Both the position numbers and the translations under genes were made by a program. Source: Cellulosimicrobium cellulans (GTDB taxonomy: Bacteria; Actinomycetota; Actinomycetes; Actinomycetales; Cellulomonadaceae). Taken from it: a DNA stretch of 64,000 nt. Shown in pieces: positions 8,886 to 18,334 of this stretch. How positions within the stretch are numbered: position 1 is the stretch's first letter; every line of letters starts with the position of its first letter. Location: contig NZ_JAFGYF010000009.1 in the NCBI RefSeq assembly GCF_016921195.1, positions 62,001-126,000 on the forward strand. The letters run 5' to 3'. The notes beneath the pieces are model-generated. The model saw nothing but the letters and a program-made list of their open reading frames with translations, did not search any database and had not been told where the DNA came from.

Positions 8886-10079
8886 TCAGGGGGTCGCGCC
8901 GGGTTGCTGTCCGGGCTCTCCGGCGGGTGCCGCGTCGAGCTCGAGCTGCCACTCGGCGTCGACGCTCGCGGGCGCGAAGCCGAGCGCGACGTTGATCGCG
9001 AGCATGTGCCCGTTCTCCTGCGCGTTCCACGTGTGGACCCGGCGCGACGACGGCCGCGCCCGCGCGAGCTCGTCGAGCACGGCGATCTTGACGAGCATCC
9101 CGAGGCTGCGGCCACGGTGCTCGCGGAGCACGAGCGTGTCCTCCTGGAACACGACCTCGGGCCGGTCGTGCGGGTACGCCACCATCGAGAACGCCGCGAG
9201 CGTGCCCGACGCCGCGTCCTCCGCCGCGGCGATGACGTAACCCTGGCCGCGGTCGTGGATCTCCCGGGACGCCGTCCGGACGCGCTGGGCGTCCCACGGG
9301 TCCTCCTCGAGGTCGAGGCCCCCGCTCGGGGCGTCCGTGCTCATGCGCGTCTCGAGCAGCGCGAACTGGTCGATCCACTTCTCGGGGACCTCGTCCGTCC
9401 ACACGTGCACGCGGTAGCCGTCGGCCCGCTCCGTCGCAGCCGCGCGCAGCGGGTCGAGCACCGCGGGCGCGACCGGGAGGTCGAGCACCGAGTGGCGCAC
9501 GACCTGCTCGAGCGTGAAGCCGCGGTGCAGCGCGAAGGCGGTCGCGTCGTCGTGCGCCGGGACGCGGCCGCTGCCCGTCGGGGCCTCCAGCGCGCCCGGC
9601 CCGGGCGGCGGCTCCGGCGCGAAGGACGAGTCCGACAGGACCACGCGCCGACCTTCCGCGCGCGCGACCTCCAGCGCCGCGTCCCACAGCGCGGAGCCGA
9701 CGCCGCGGCGCCGGTGCGCGGGGTCCACGCCCACGTAGACGACCGCCACGTGCGTGTTGCCACGCTGCGGGAGCGCCACCATGGACCGCCCGACGACGTC
9801 CTCGGGCCGGGGCACCGCGCCGTGCGGGGCGTCGTCGAGCACCGCGACCCAGCGCAGCACGCGGCGGTAGCCGGCGCTCGCCACGGTGCCCGCGACGGTC
9901 GCCGCGTCCAGCGCGAGGTCCGTGTGTCCGTAGATCGCGCGGTCGATCGCGACGCCCACCCGGACCGTCCCGTCGACGGCCCAGGAGCCCGGTGCGTCGA
10001 GGCTCCCCGGGACGGGCTCGATGCGCACGCGCACGTCACGCGCGGCGGTGGTGGCGGGTCCCGCCTGCGGTGCGGTCAC
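8886..10079 (-). CDS. GNAT-family N-acetyltransferase, two-domain type (paralogue 1)
   Basis: A 397-residue protein with two GNAT folds. The N-terminal half has VVYVGVDPAHRRRGVGSALW, an acetyl-CoA-binding RRxGxG segment. The C-terminal half has EDTLVLREHRGRSLGMLVK followed by HTWNAQENGHMLAINVALGF, the typical second GNAT core. The GTG start at 10079 overlaps the TGA of the upstream gene by 4 bp, implying translational coupling. It is clearly a duplicate of its neighbour (10076-11260). Such tandem GNAT proteins acetylate small amines or antibiotics; the real substrate is unknown. Confidence 0.85.
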   Translation of the reverse strand: MTAPQAGPATTAARDVRVRIEPVPGSLDAPGSWAVDGTVRVGVAIDRAIYGHTDLALDAATVAGTVASAGYRRVLRWVAVLDDAPHGAVPRPEDVVGRSMVALPQRGNTHVAVVYVGVDPAHRRRGVGSALWDAALEVARAEGRRVVLSDSSFAPEPPPGPGALEAPTGSGRVPAHDDATAFALHRGFTLEQVVRHSVLDLPVAPAVLDPLRAAATERADGYRVHVWTDEVPEKWIDQFALLETRMSTDAPSGGLDLEEDPWDAQRVRTASREIHDRGQGYVIAAAEDAASGTLAAFSMVAYPHDRPEVVFQEDTLVLREHRGRSLGMLVKIAVLDELARARPSSRRVHTWNAQENGHMLAINVALGFAPASVDAEWQLELDAAPAGEPGQQPGATP

Positions 10080-11260
10080 TCGCCGTCCTCGGGTGTCGTC
10101 CTGCGCTGCCACGCGGCCCACACGCCCGCGGGCCGGAACCCGAGAGCGACGTTGATCGCGAGCATGTGGTCGTTCTCCTGCGCGTTCCACGTGTGGACGC
10201 GTCGGGTCCTGGGGCGCTCGCGGGCGAGCGCGTCGAGGTTGGCCACCTTGACGAGCATCCCGAGGCGCCGTCCGCGGTGCTCACGGAGCACGAGGGTGTC
10301 CTCCTGGAACGCGACGTCGTCGCGGTCGCGCGGGTGCAGGAAGACGGTGAACGCGGCGAGCGTGCCGGTGGGCACGTGCTCCGCGGCGCTCAGGAGGAGG
10401 CCGTTCCGCTTCTCGGCCTGCTCGCCGACCCACGTGCGCACGCGGCGCACGTCCCACGGGTCCTCGCCGTACTCGACGCCTCCGGTGGGCGGGTCGGTGC
10501 TCATGCGGGTGAAGAGCACGGCCACCTGGTCGAGCCAGGCGTCGGGGACCTCGTCGGTCCAGGTGTGCACCCGGTAGTCGGCGCCGGCGTGCTCCCGGGC
10601 GTCGGCGCGGTGGGCGCCGAGAGTCTCGGGGACCACCGGGAGGTCCAGCACCGAGTGGCGTTCGACCTGCTCCAGGGCGTACCCGCGGGCGCCGAGGAAG
10701 CGCGGGCCGGGGGCGTCGGCGGGGACGCGGCCGGCGCCGGTCGTGGCGTCGAGCGCGCGCGGGCCGGGCGGCGGCTCGTCGCCGTGCGAGGTGTTCGCGA
10801 GGAGCACGGTACGGCCGGCGTCCACGGCGAGGCGCTCGGCGAGCGTGAGCAGCGCCGTCCCGATGCCGCGCCCGCGCTCCGTCGCACGCACGACGGCGAA
10901 GGTCTCGCTCAGGTGCTCGTTGCTCGTGGTGGGGTGGATCACGACCAGGTGAGCGACGACGTCGGGCACCGAGGGCGGGACGCCGTCGGCGAGCAGGGCG
11001 CGCGCAGCCGGGGAGCGCACGACGACGAAGCGGCGCTTGGCCGCGTACTCCTGGTGGTCCATGCCCGAGAGCACGTCCCGAGGCCGGAGCGCGAGGTCGT
11101 CGTAGCCGTGCACCTCGAGCTCGTGCTCGCGCTCGAGGTCGGCGACGGCGTGGTACGCCCACGCGTCGGGGGCGTCGAGCGACGAGGGGTGCGGGGCCTC
11201 GACGAGCGCGTACCCCGGCGGGACGGACACCTCGGGGGCGGTGCGGGCGACGCTGCTCAT
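10076..11260 (-). CDS. GNAT-family N-acetyltransferase, two-domain type (paralogue 2)
   Basis: A 394-residue protein, first gene of a two-gene operon. It has the same two-GNAT architecture as the downstream paralogue: VVRATERGRGIGTALLTLAE in the N-terminal half and DTLVLREHRGRRLGMLVK plus HTWNAQENDHMLAINVALGF in the C-terminal half. I chose the ATG at 11260 because the protein begins there with a normal MSSVART lead and the sequence upstream is intergenic. The shared WNAQEN-HMLAINVALGF block shows recent common ancestry with the neighbour. Confidence 0.85.
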   Translation of the reverse strand: MSSVARTAPEVSVPPGYALVEAPHPSSLDAPDAWAYHAVADLEREHELEVHGYDDLALRPRDVLSGMDHQEYAAKRRFVVVRSPAARALLADGVPPSVPDVVAHLVVIHPTTSNEHLSETFAVVRATERGRGIGTALLTLAERLAVDAGRTVLLANTSHGDEPPPGPRALDATTGAGRVPADAPGPRFLGARGYALEQVERHSVLDLPVVPETLGAHRADAREHAGADYRVHTWTDEVPDAWLDQVAVLFTRMSTDPPTGGVEYGEDPWDVRRVRTWVGEQAEKRNGLLLSAAEHVPTGTLAAFTVFLHPRDRDDVAFQEDTLVLREHRGRRLGMLVKVANLDALARERPRTRRVHTWNAQENDHMLAINVALGFRPAGVWAAWQRRTTPEDGE

Positions 11261-11358
11261 GCCGTCCAGCGTCGCCGCGCGGGCCGGGCTTGTCCACGGA
11301 TTTCGCTCGCCGCCCGGCGCGGTGCCGGCCCGGGCGTCGTCGCCCGGCACGACGACGA

Positions 11359-11382
11359 CCCGGGCTCCCGCAGGAGCCCGGG
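11359..11382. terminator. Terminator hairpin downstream of the YeaQ-like gene
   Basis: A perfect 10-bp stem (CCCGGGCTCC paired with GGAGCCCGGG) with a CGCA tetraloop, 37 bp past the stop of the minus-strand gene that ends at 11419. Confidence 0.8.
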
Positions 11383-11418
11383 CCGTGGAGGCCTCCGGTC
11401 GAGGCGGTCGTGCGACGC

Positions 11419-11688
11419 CTACTTGCGCGCGGAGCGGCGCGAGATGGCGCCCCAGATGAGCAGCACGAGCAGCGAGCCGACGAAGGCCCAGAACCACGTG
11501 GTGAGCGAGAAGAACTCGTCGTTGGCGTCCGCGCCGAACAGCGCGCCGCCGATCCACCCGCCGAGGAGGGCTCCGAGCACGCCCACGATCAGCGTGACGA
11601 TCCAGCCCCCGGCTGCCTTGCCCGGCAGGATGGCGCGTGCGATCGCGCCCATGATGAGGCCGATGAGGATCCACCCGATGAAGCTCAT
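11419..11688 (-). CDS. GlsB/YeaQ/YmgE-family small membrane protein
   Basis: An 89-residue inner-membrane protein of the transglycosylase-associated (GlsB/YeaQ/YmgE) family. Three hydrophobic helices cover nearly the whole chain: FIGWILIGLIMGAIARAIL, a Gly-rich helix with GGWIVTLIVGVLGALLGG, and WAFVGSLLVLLIWGAI. The family motif GxxAGxIAR/PGKxxGG is seen as GAIARAILPGKAAGGW. These proteins are linked to envelope or acid stress; the mechanism is not established. The start at 11688 is preceded by GGAGACAGG. It is divergent from the S4-domain gene. Confidence 0.9.
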   Translation of the reverse strand: MSFIGWILIGLIMGAIARAILPGKAAGGWIVTLIVGVLGALLGGWIGGALFGADANDEFFSLTTWFWAFVGSLLVLLIWGAISRRSARK

Positions 11689-11855
11689 CCCTGTCTCCGT
11701 TCTCTGGGGGGACGAAACGGTCATACAGTCCAACTGCCCCGTATGCCTGTCTTCACGGTGGCACGGTGCGAGCCGGTTCGCACGCGGAAGCGGTGCTGCA
11801 CGGGTCGTGGCGCCGCAGACGCCGTCGTGCGGACGCCGGTCGTTAGGCTCGAGGG

Positions 11856-12236
11856 ATGGCGATGGCGGAAGCGACGAGCGCGCGCGTCGACAGCTGGCTC
11901 TGGGGCGTCCGGGTGTTCAAGAGCCGCTCGCAGGCGACCGCGGCGGTCAAGGCCGGCCACGTGCGGGTCAACGGCGAGCGCGCGAAGCCCGCGACGAGCG
12001 TCAAGGTCGGTGACCGCGTCGTCGTGCGCGGCGGCCCGGCGGAGCGGATCCTCGTGGTCCGCAAGGTGCTGGTCAAGCGCGTCTCGGCGGCGCTCGCCGC
12101 GGAGGCCGTCCTCGACCAGAGCCCGCCCCCGCCGCCCCGGGAGCTCACCGTCCGCGTCGCCGTCCGCGACCGCGGCGCCGGGCGCCCGACGAAGCGCGAG
12201 CGTCGCGACCTCGACCGTCTCCGGGGCCGCGGCTGA
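11856..12236 (+). CDS. RNA-binding S4 domain protein (HslR/Hsp15-like)
   Basis: A 126-residue basic protein. Residues 9-70 form an S4 RNA-binding domain: RVDSWLWGVRVFKSRSQATAAVKAGHVRVNGERAKPA in consecutive strands, then VKVGDRVVVRG. The C-terminal tail is Arg/Lys-rich. This matches the Hsp15 family, which in E. coli binds stalled 50S subunits carrying nascent chains. The tail sequence TKRERRDLDRLRG is typical of the family in actinobacteria. Start ATG 11856; a second ATG two codons on is possible. It ends at the hairpin 12253-12310. Confidence 0.88.
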   Translation: MAMAEATSARVDSWLWGVRVFKSRSQATAAVKAGHVRVNGERAKPATSVKVGDRVVVRGGPAERILVVRKVLVKRVSAALAAEAVLDQSPPPPPRELTVRVAVRDRGAGRPTKRERRDLDRLRGRG

Positions 12237-12252
12237 CCCCGGTACACCGAGC

Positions 12253-12310
12253 GCTGCGTCTGCGCCCGAACGATGCGTTCACGGACGCAGCGCTCGAACG
12301 CAGACGCAGC
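12253..12310. terminator. Bidirectional terminator (imperfect 17-bp stem)
   Basis: Arms 12253-12269 and 12294-12310 pair with two mismatches around a loop that itself contains TGCGT-type sub-hairpins. It lies between the convergent S4-domain gene (stop 12236) and DUF559 gene (stop 12326). Confidence 0.7.
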
Positions 12311-12325
12311 ACTCGACTGTCACCC

Positions 12326-13267
12326 TCAGTGCAGACCGGGGCGCGCGACCTGGGGCGCCGTCCTCAGGGCGGGGACCATCCGCCGGACGCGGTCGGCGAC
12401 CTGCTGCTCGCTGCGCAGGTCAGGTGTGGTGACCCGCAGGATCCGCCAGCCCTCCTCCTCGATCGCCTCCTGCCGACGCTTCTCCCGGTAGAGGACTCTC
12501 GCCGGGTCGCCGCCGGCGAGCTCGCCGTACTTGACGAACCCGTCGAACTCGACGAGGAGCCGCCACTCGTCCCACCCCATGTCGGCCCGGAACGCGCCGA
12601 GGCGCGTGGCGACGACGAGCTGCGTCCGGGGCGCCGGGAGGCCGTGGCGCAGGATCGCGTACCGCGTGACCGACTCCCCGGGACTCTCTGCCCCGGCATC
12701 GGCGACGGCGAGCACCGCCCGGGCCCGCACCGCGCCACGGCTGCGTGCTTCGCGCGACCTGCGTCTCAGCTCCTCGGGGTCTGCTCCTCGTCGTAGCGCC
12801 GCGTCGGCGACGACGAGCCCGTCTCGCGCCGGGAGGACCCTCGCGCAGTCGAGCACGGTGCGCTCGAGCGTGGTCACGGGCAGACCGGAGACCTCGGTGA
12901 GGTCTTCGGGCACGACCGCGACGCGATGGCGGACCAGGTCGGACGCCCCGCCACGGCCCGGCACGTTGCGCTGCACCACGTGCACCTGCGCCGGTGCGCG
13001 CCAGAGGGGCAGCCCCCAGACGAGCGCCGCGGTGGGCCCGTAAAAGCAGAAGCTGCCCACGAGCTGGTGCGCGACGGCCTGGATCCGGGCCTCGGCGATC
13101 CGACGCTCCGCTCGGGCTGCGGGCAGGTGCCGGCGCGGGTCGGCACCGAGGAGGTAGGCACCGCGGCGGAGCCGGAACGCGGTGCCCGCGTCGAGCGCGG
13201 CGAGGATCTGAGGGCGCGGGACCTCGGCGGCGAGGACGGTGCGCGGGAGCGGCTCTGATGCGGTCAC
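12326..13267 (-). CDS. DUF559 domain-containing protein with AbiEi-like N-terminal region
   Basis: A 313-residue cytoplasmic protein of a family common in actinobacteria. The N-terminal part (RPQILAALDAGTAFRLRRGAYLLGADP) resembles the winged-helix start of AbiEi-type antitoxins. The middle has TTLERTVLDCAR. The C-terminal third (RADMGWDEWRLLVEFDGFVKYGE ... VLYREKRRQEAIEEEGWRILRVT) has the DUF559/Vsr-like endonuclease-fold pattern with ExD and KxR-type residues. No AbiEii toxin gene is adjacent, so a toxin-antitoxin role is unsupported. I chose GTG 13267; upstream codons run into a terminator hairpin. Confidence 0.75.
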   Translation of the reverse strand: MTASEPLPRTVLAAEVPRPQILAALDAGTAFRLRRGAYLLGADPRRHLPAARAERRIAEARIQAVAHQLVGSFCFYGPTAALVWGLPLWRAPAQVHVVQRNVPGRGGASDLVRHRVAVVPEDLTEVSGLPVTTLERTVLDCARVLPARDGLVVADAALRRGADPEELRRRSREARSRGAVRARAVLAVADAGAESPGESVTRYAILRHGLPAPRTQLVVATRLGAFRADMGWDEWRLLVEFDGFVKYGELAGGDPARVLYREKRRQEAIEEEGWRILRVTTPDLRSEQQVADRVRRMVPALRTAPQVARPGLH

Positions 13268-13390
13268 GAGCGGAACGATGGCAGCGCCGCCGCGGCGATG
13301 ACGGGACTGCACGGAAGCCCTGTGGACAGAGCGGTCCTGTGGTCGGCGCAGACGGCCGGAGGTGGGCCGAACCGAGCCGGGAGCGAGAGA

Positions 13391-13444
13391 TGCGTCAGCG
13401 GCCGACGGATGCGTTCGGGGACGCATCCGTCGGCCGCTGACGCA
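13391..13444. terminator. Perfect 24-bp hairpin, terminator of the first LPMO gene
   Basis: Arms 13391-13414 and 13421-13444 are exact reverse complements with a 6-nt loop. It starts 17 bp past the stop of the LPMO gene ending at 13462, in its direction of transcription. Confidence 0.85.
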
Positions 13445-13461
13445 GCGTTCGGTGGGTCAGG

Positions 13462-14190
13462 TCAGCAGGGGCCGAGGTCCTTCCAGACGCCCCACTGGCC
13501 GCTCTGGGCCGGGTTCTCGCCGGTGGTCCACCACTTGGCCTGGTAGTTGCGGCCGTCGTGGGAGACGTTCGCGCCGCCGAGGTAGACCGAGCCGGCGGAC
13601 CAGGCGGGGGCGGTGCACTCGCCGGGCTCGGGGTCGGTGGGCTCGGGGTCCGGGTCGCCCGGGTCGGTGCCACCGCTGCCGATCTTCAGGTCGACGCAGT
13701 TGTAGAACGCGTTCACGGTGTTCGACACGTTCCAGCGCGCGAGGATCGTGTGGTTGCCCTCGGGCAGGCCGGTCAGCGTGTGGGAGATGTTGCTCGGGGG
13801 CTGTGCGCCGCCCTGGTTGAACGTCTTGAACAGCACGCCGTCGACGAAGTACTCCCACGTGCTGGTGTTGTGCGCCGCGGTGAGGTTCCACTGGAACGTC
13901 ACCGACGTGCCGGTCTGCGTGCGCGGCCACGGCTTGCTGTTGTCGTCGAGGATGCTGAAGCCGCTCCCGCCGGAACACTGCATCGAGCCCTTGGGGGCCT
14001 CGACGGACTGCGGCTCGTACTTGATGCTGCCGCAGTCGAACGACGTGGTGCCCTTCGCGCAGTGGTCCTGCCGGCTCGGCGGGGACGTGATCCAGCCGTG
14101 CGCGCTCGCGCTGGGCGCGATCGCCACGGGGGCGATGATCGCGACCGCGCCGACGACGGCCGCCAGGAGTACCGCTCTCAGTCTTCGCAT
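13462..14190 (-). CDS. AA10 lytic polysaccharide monooxygenase with C-terminal CBM5/12 (paralogue 1)
   Basis: A secreted copper enzyme that oxidatively cleaves crystalline chitin or cellulose. The 242-residue precursor has a signal peptide ending APSASA, so mature His31 becomes the N-terminal histidine of the copper brace. H107 (in LTAAHNTS) is the second brace ligand, and F162 in NAFYNCVDL fits the axial position. A Pro/Asp/Glu linker (about 175-190) joins a 50-residue CBM5/12 module (APAWSAGSVYLGG ... YQAKWWTTGENP ... WGVWKDLGPC). The start at 14190 is set by the signal peptide. Substrate preference (chitin more likely, from the CBM5/12) is inference. Confidence 0.93.
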   Translation of the reverse strand: MRRLRAVLLAAVVGAVAIIAPVAIAPSASAHGWITSPPSRQDHCAKGTTSFDCGSIKYEPQSVEAPKGSMQCSGGSGFSILDDNSKPWPRTQTGTSVTFQWNLTAAHNTSTWEYFVDGVLFKTFNQGGAQPPSNISHTLTGLPEGNHTILARWNVSNTVNAFYNCVDLKIGSGGTDPGDPDPEPTDPEPGECTAPAWSAGSVYLGGANVSHDGRNYQAKWWTTGENPAQSGQWGVWKDLGPC

Positions 14191-14361
14191 GAGATGTCTC
14201 GCTCTCCATCCGGTGCTGCATGGGTCCTGCGGCGCGCTTCGTCGCGGGCCGCTCTCGGATCGGGCACGTTCGACGCTACGAAACGTGAGGAGTGCGGACA
14301 ATCGGGCGAAGCCCGTACGTGCTTCCTCGTACCCGGCGTGCCGTCCGCTCCCGGGGACGCA

Positions 14362-14405
14362 CGACGGCGGGTGCCTCGCCCGGAGGACGAGGACACCCGC
14401 CGTCG
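14362..14405. terminator. Terminator hairpin of the second LPMO gene
   Basis: Arms 14362-14378 and 14388-14405 pair over 17 bp with a one-base bulge, just downstream of the stop at 14421 on the minus strand and upstream of the first LPMO gene. The two LPMO genes are therefore probably separate transcripts. Confidence 0.75.
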
Positions 14406-14420
14406 CGGGGGTTCAGCGGG

Positions 14421-15170
14421 TCAGCAGGCGCCGACCAGCTTCCACGGGCCCCACGCCTCGGCGCCCGGGACGTTGTTCAGCGTCCACCACTTCGCCTCGT
14501 AGATGTTGCCGTCGTGCGAGACCTTCGCCCCGCCGGTGTACGTCGCGGTCGACGACCACGCCGCGTCGGTGCACTCGCCCGGCTCGCCGCCGCCGGGGTT
14601 CTCACCGCCGGGGTTCTCCCCACCAGGGTTCTCGCCACCGGGGTTGGTCCCGTCCGCCGTGACCGTGAGGTCGACGCAGTTGTAGAACGCGTTCACCGTG
14701 TCCGCGACGCTCCAGCGCGCGAGGATCGTGTGCTCGCCCAGGGGCAGGCCCTTCAGGGTGTGCGAGATGTCCTTGGGGGGCTGCACGCCGCCGCCGTCGA
14801 ACGACGCGAAGAGCTGGCCGTCGACGAAGTACTCCCACACGCTCGTCGCGTGGTTGGCGGTGAGCTTCCACTGGAAGGTCACGTCGCGGCCGGTGGTCGT
14901 GCGCGGCCAGGGCTTCGACTCGTCGTCGAGGATCGTGTAGCCGCTGCCGCCGGAGCACTTCATCGAGCCCTTGGGCGCCTCGACGGACTGCGGCTCGTAC
15001 TTGAGGCCGCCGCAGTCGAAGGACGTGGCGCCGGTGGCGCACTGGTCCTGCCGGCTCGGGGGGGACGTGATCCAGCCGTGCGCCGAGGCGCTGGGGGCGA
15101 TCGCGATCGGGGCGATGATCGCGGTCGCGCCCACGACGGCGGCGAGGAGCGCCGCGCGAAGTCGCTTCAT
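14421..15170 (-). CDS. AA10 lytic polysaccharide monooxygenase with C-terminal CBM5/12 (paralogue 2)
   Basis: A tandem duplicate of the neighbouring LPMO: a 249-residue precursor, the same APSASA cleavage site, copper ligands H31 and H107, F162 and the conserved ARW-V--TVNAFYNCVDL block. It differs in its linker, which has three NPGGE repeats and a variant encoded by near-identical 15-bp DNA units (about 14587-14646), and in a more diverged CBM5/12 (TDAAWSSTATYTGG ... YEAKWWTLNNVPG). The variable linker suggests repeat-driven length change. It has its own upstream region and its own terminator. Confidence 0.93.
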   Translation of the reverse strand: MKRLRAALLAAVVGATAIIAPIAIAPSASAHGWITSPPSRQDQCATGATSFDCGGLKYEPQSVEAPKGSMKCSGGSGYTILDDESKPWPRTTTGRDVTFQWKLTANHATSVWEYFVDGQLFASFDGGGVQPPKDISHTLKGLPLGEHTILARWSVADTVNAFYNCVDLTVTADGTNPGGENPGGENPGGENPGGGEPGECTDAAWSSTATYTGGAKVSHDGNIYEAKWWTLNNVPGAEAWGPWKLVGAC

Positions 15171-15445
15171 GGGGGACTCGCTTCCTGTGTCGGGGAGGGC
15201 CGACACCGTGCGGAGCCCGCACCGTCGGCCGTGACGGGGTGGACCGTAGGCAGCCGCGCGACGTCCGCTCAACGACTACGCACGCCCGGCCTCGGGTACG
15301 GGAAGTCCCGTACTCAGACGGGTCGGTTCGCCGGGATCGTGCGCCTGCGACGGCGCTCCGCCCCCGTCGTACCCCGGTGCGGAGGGACGGCGAGCGGGTG
15401 AAAACATGTGGTGATCACGTAGGGCCCGCGGGTGGTGCACCGGTG
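15171..15445. other. Intergenic region upstream of LPMO 2
   Basis: These 275 bp separate the LPMO start (15170) from the stop of the acyltransferase gene (15446), both on the minus strand. It should contain the LPMO promoter. I see no clear -35/-10 pair; GTGATCAC (near 15410) is a short palindrome. Confidence 0.5.
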
Positions 15446-16072
15446 TCAGGCGGCCGCGTCCTCCTCGCGCAGCCGCGGCTCGGTGCGCAGCGCCGGGCGG
15501 AGGCCCGACTTGTCGGCGTAGAACGCGCGGACGACGTCCATGTCGGCGCGCACGTCGCCCGTGAGCTCGATCGTCGGGCCGAGGCCGGTCGTCATGGTGG
15601 TGCGGTCGACGTACCCGAGGGTCACGGGCAGGTGCGCCTCGCGCGCGATCCGGTAGAAGCCCGACTTCCAGTACGACCCCGCGCCGCGCGTGCCCTCGGG
15701 CGTCACGACGAGAGAGAACACCTCGCCGGCCTGGAGGCGCGCGACGACGTCGGCCACGACCCGGCTCGGGTCGCGCCGGTCGACGGGGATGCCGCCCAGC
15801 GCGCGCATGAGCGGGCCTGCGGGGCCGGCGAACAGCGTGTGCTTGCCCAGCCAGCGCACCTGGACGCCCGTGCTCCACGCGATGGCGAGCATGAGGACGA
15901 AGTCCCAGTTCGACGTGTGCGGGGCGCCGACGAGGAGCGTCGGGCGGCGGGTGTCGTACGGCTCGGAACGCAGGGACCACCGACTGGTCGCCCAGTAGGC
16001 GCGGGCGAGGGCTCGGCGGATCACGACGCCACCGTACAGGGCCGTCCACAGGCGGCCGGTCGCCGTCGACAA
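15446..16072 (-). CDS. 1-acyl-sn-glycerol-3-phosphate acyltransferase-like protein
   Basis: A 208-residue PlsC-type acyltransferase. GAPHTSNWDF gives the H-x4-D catalytic motif, GGIPVDRRDPSR the second motif with the FPxGxR-like region, and VTPEGTRGAG the EGTR motif for glycerol-phosphate binding. It is shorter than full PlsC and matches the small family of lysophospholipid acyltransferases often found outside lipid operons, so the acceptor is uncertain. The longest start is TTG 16072; GTG 16024 is an alternative. It is divergent from the ROK regulator. Confidence 0.82.
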   Translation of the reverse strand: MSTATGRLWTALYGGVVIRRALARAYWATSRWSLRSEPYDTRRPTLLVGAPHTSNWDFVLMLAIAWSTGVQVRWLGKHTLFAGPAGPLMRALGGIPVDRRDPSRVVADVVARLQAGEVFSLVVTPEGTRGAGSYWKSGFYRIAREAHLPVTLGYVDRTTMTTGLGPTIELTGDVRADMDVVRAFYADKSGLRPALRTEPRLREEDAAA

Positions 16073-16096
16073 CCACAGGGAGCCCGGCTAGTCTCC

Positions 16097-16120
16097 GGGC
16101 GGGTAGGCAACCTCCCGCCC
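16097..16120. promoter_or_regulatory. Inverted repeat in the plsC-like/ROK divergent promoter region
   Basis: GGGCGGGTAGG (16097-16107) pairs with CCTCCCGCCC (16111-16120) with one bulge. It lies between the divergent starts at 16072 and 16176 and could be an operator for the ROK regulator or a 5' leader hairpin. Its position is the only support for function. Confidence 0.35.
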
Positions 16121-16175
16121 TACCTGCACGGCCCGGACATGTCGGCTCGACCACCCACTGCTCGACGGAGACCAG

Positions 16176-17383
16176 ATGGACACCACTCCCGCCGGTACAC
16201 CCGCCCTCCTGCGCACCCTGAACGCGCGTGCCGTGCTCGACGTTCTCGCCACGGGCGCGCAGGTCGCCCGGCCCGACGTCGTCGCGGCGACCGGGCTGTC
16301 CAAGACGACCGTGGCGCAGACGCTGCGTGCGCTCGAGGCGACGGGTGTCGTCACGCAGGCCGGGCTCGACCGCGACCGTCGCGGTCCGGCCGCGACGCTG
16401 TACCGCGTGGACCCCGACTACGCGTTCGGGCTGGGGGTCGACGTCGCACGCGACCGGGTGCGCGTCGCGCTCGTCGACGTCACGGGCTCGATCCGTGCCC
16501 GCGCGGAGCGTCGCGACGTCAAGCCCACGACGACGTCGCGTGCCCGCGCGGCCGCCGAGCTCGCGCGCGCGTGCGTCAGCGACGTCGCCGCCCGGCTCCC
16601 CGAGGGCACCGCGGTCGAGGTGACGCGCGCCTTCGCGGCGGTCCCGCTGATCGTCGGCTCGGACCGGCGGACCATCCGGCGCGTCCCCGGCTTCGAGAAG
16701 GGCGGGACCGACCTGGTCGAGGCCCTCGAGGACTCGCTGGGCTGCCCGGTCTCGCTCGAGAACGACCTCAACCTCGCGGCGCTCGCCGAGCAGCGCGACG
16801 GGGTCGCCACAGGCGTGAGCTCGTTCGCCGTGCTCGGCCTCGGCGACGGGTTCGGAGCGGGGCTGGTGCTCGACGGGAAGCTCCACCGCGGGTTCGCGGG
16901 CGGTGCGGGCGAGGTCTCGTTCCTGCCGCACCCCGCCCGGGCGCTGGGCTCCGAGACGTTGGGCGCGTCGTCGCTCGCGGTGCTCGCGAAGGAGCACGGC
17001 CTGCCCGACGACGTCACGGTCAAGGAGGTCGTCGACCGCGCCGAGCACGGCGACGGCGCCTCGAACGATGCGCTCGACGAGATCGCCGAGCGCATCGGGG
17101 TCGTCGCGGCGTCGGTCGCGCTCGTCGTCGAGCCCGAGCTGTTCGTCCTCACGAACCAGGCGGCCCGCGCTCCGATCTCGGACCGGGTGACGCGCTTCCT
17201 CACGGAGAAGATCGCCGTGCTCCCCATCCAGGTCGTGCCGTCGGAGCTCACGTGCGACGCCGTCGTCGTCGGCGCCGCACGCTCGGCGAGCGACGCGCTG
17301 CGCGACGAGGTGTTCCGTTCCGCGGCCGCCCACCCCGCGTCGGGCGAGGGCGACGCCGCGGACGAGCGCGAGGAGGCGGCGTC

Positions 17384-17387
<4 letters not shown>
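16176..17387 (+). CDS. ROK-family transcriptional regulator
   Basis: A 403-residue sugar-responsive regulator, first gene of a three-gene operon. The N-terminal winged helix-turn-helix (RPDVVAATGLSKTTVAQTLRALEATGVV) is followed by a ROK domain with an ENDLNLAALAE segment and GLGDGFGAGLVLDGKLHRGFAGGAGE. The zinc-binding CxCGxxGC motif of true ROK kinases is absent, and the region after GAGE has no cysteine, consistent with a pure repressor. The stop overlaps the next start by 4 bp (GTGA). The operon context (ChbG-like deacetylase, sugar symporter) suggests control by a chito- or beta-glycoside. Confidence 0.9.

Positions 17388-18330
<943 letters not shown>

Positions 18331-18334
<4 letters not shown>

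Noticed and set aside
4655-9115. Open frame of nearly 1500 codons on the minus strand crossing pgi and its neighbours
   Set aside because: It is out of frame with every recognisable protein in the region. Extreme Arg/Ala/Pro composition marks it as a high-GC artefact.
12326-13267. Type IV toxin-antitoxin system
   Set aside because: The N-terminal region resembles AbiEi, but no AbiEii nucleotidyltransferase gene lies next to it, and the C-terminal DUF559 part indicates a different family.
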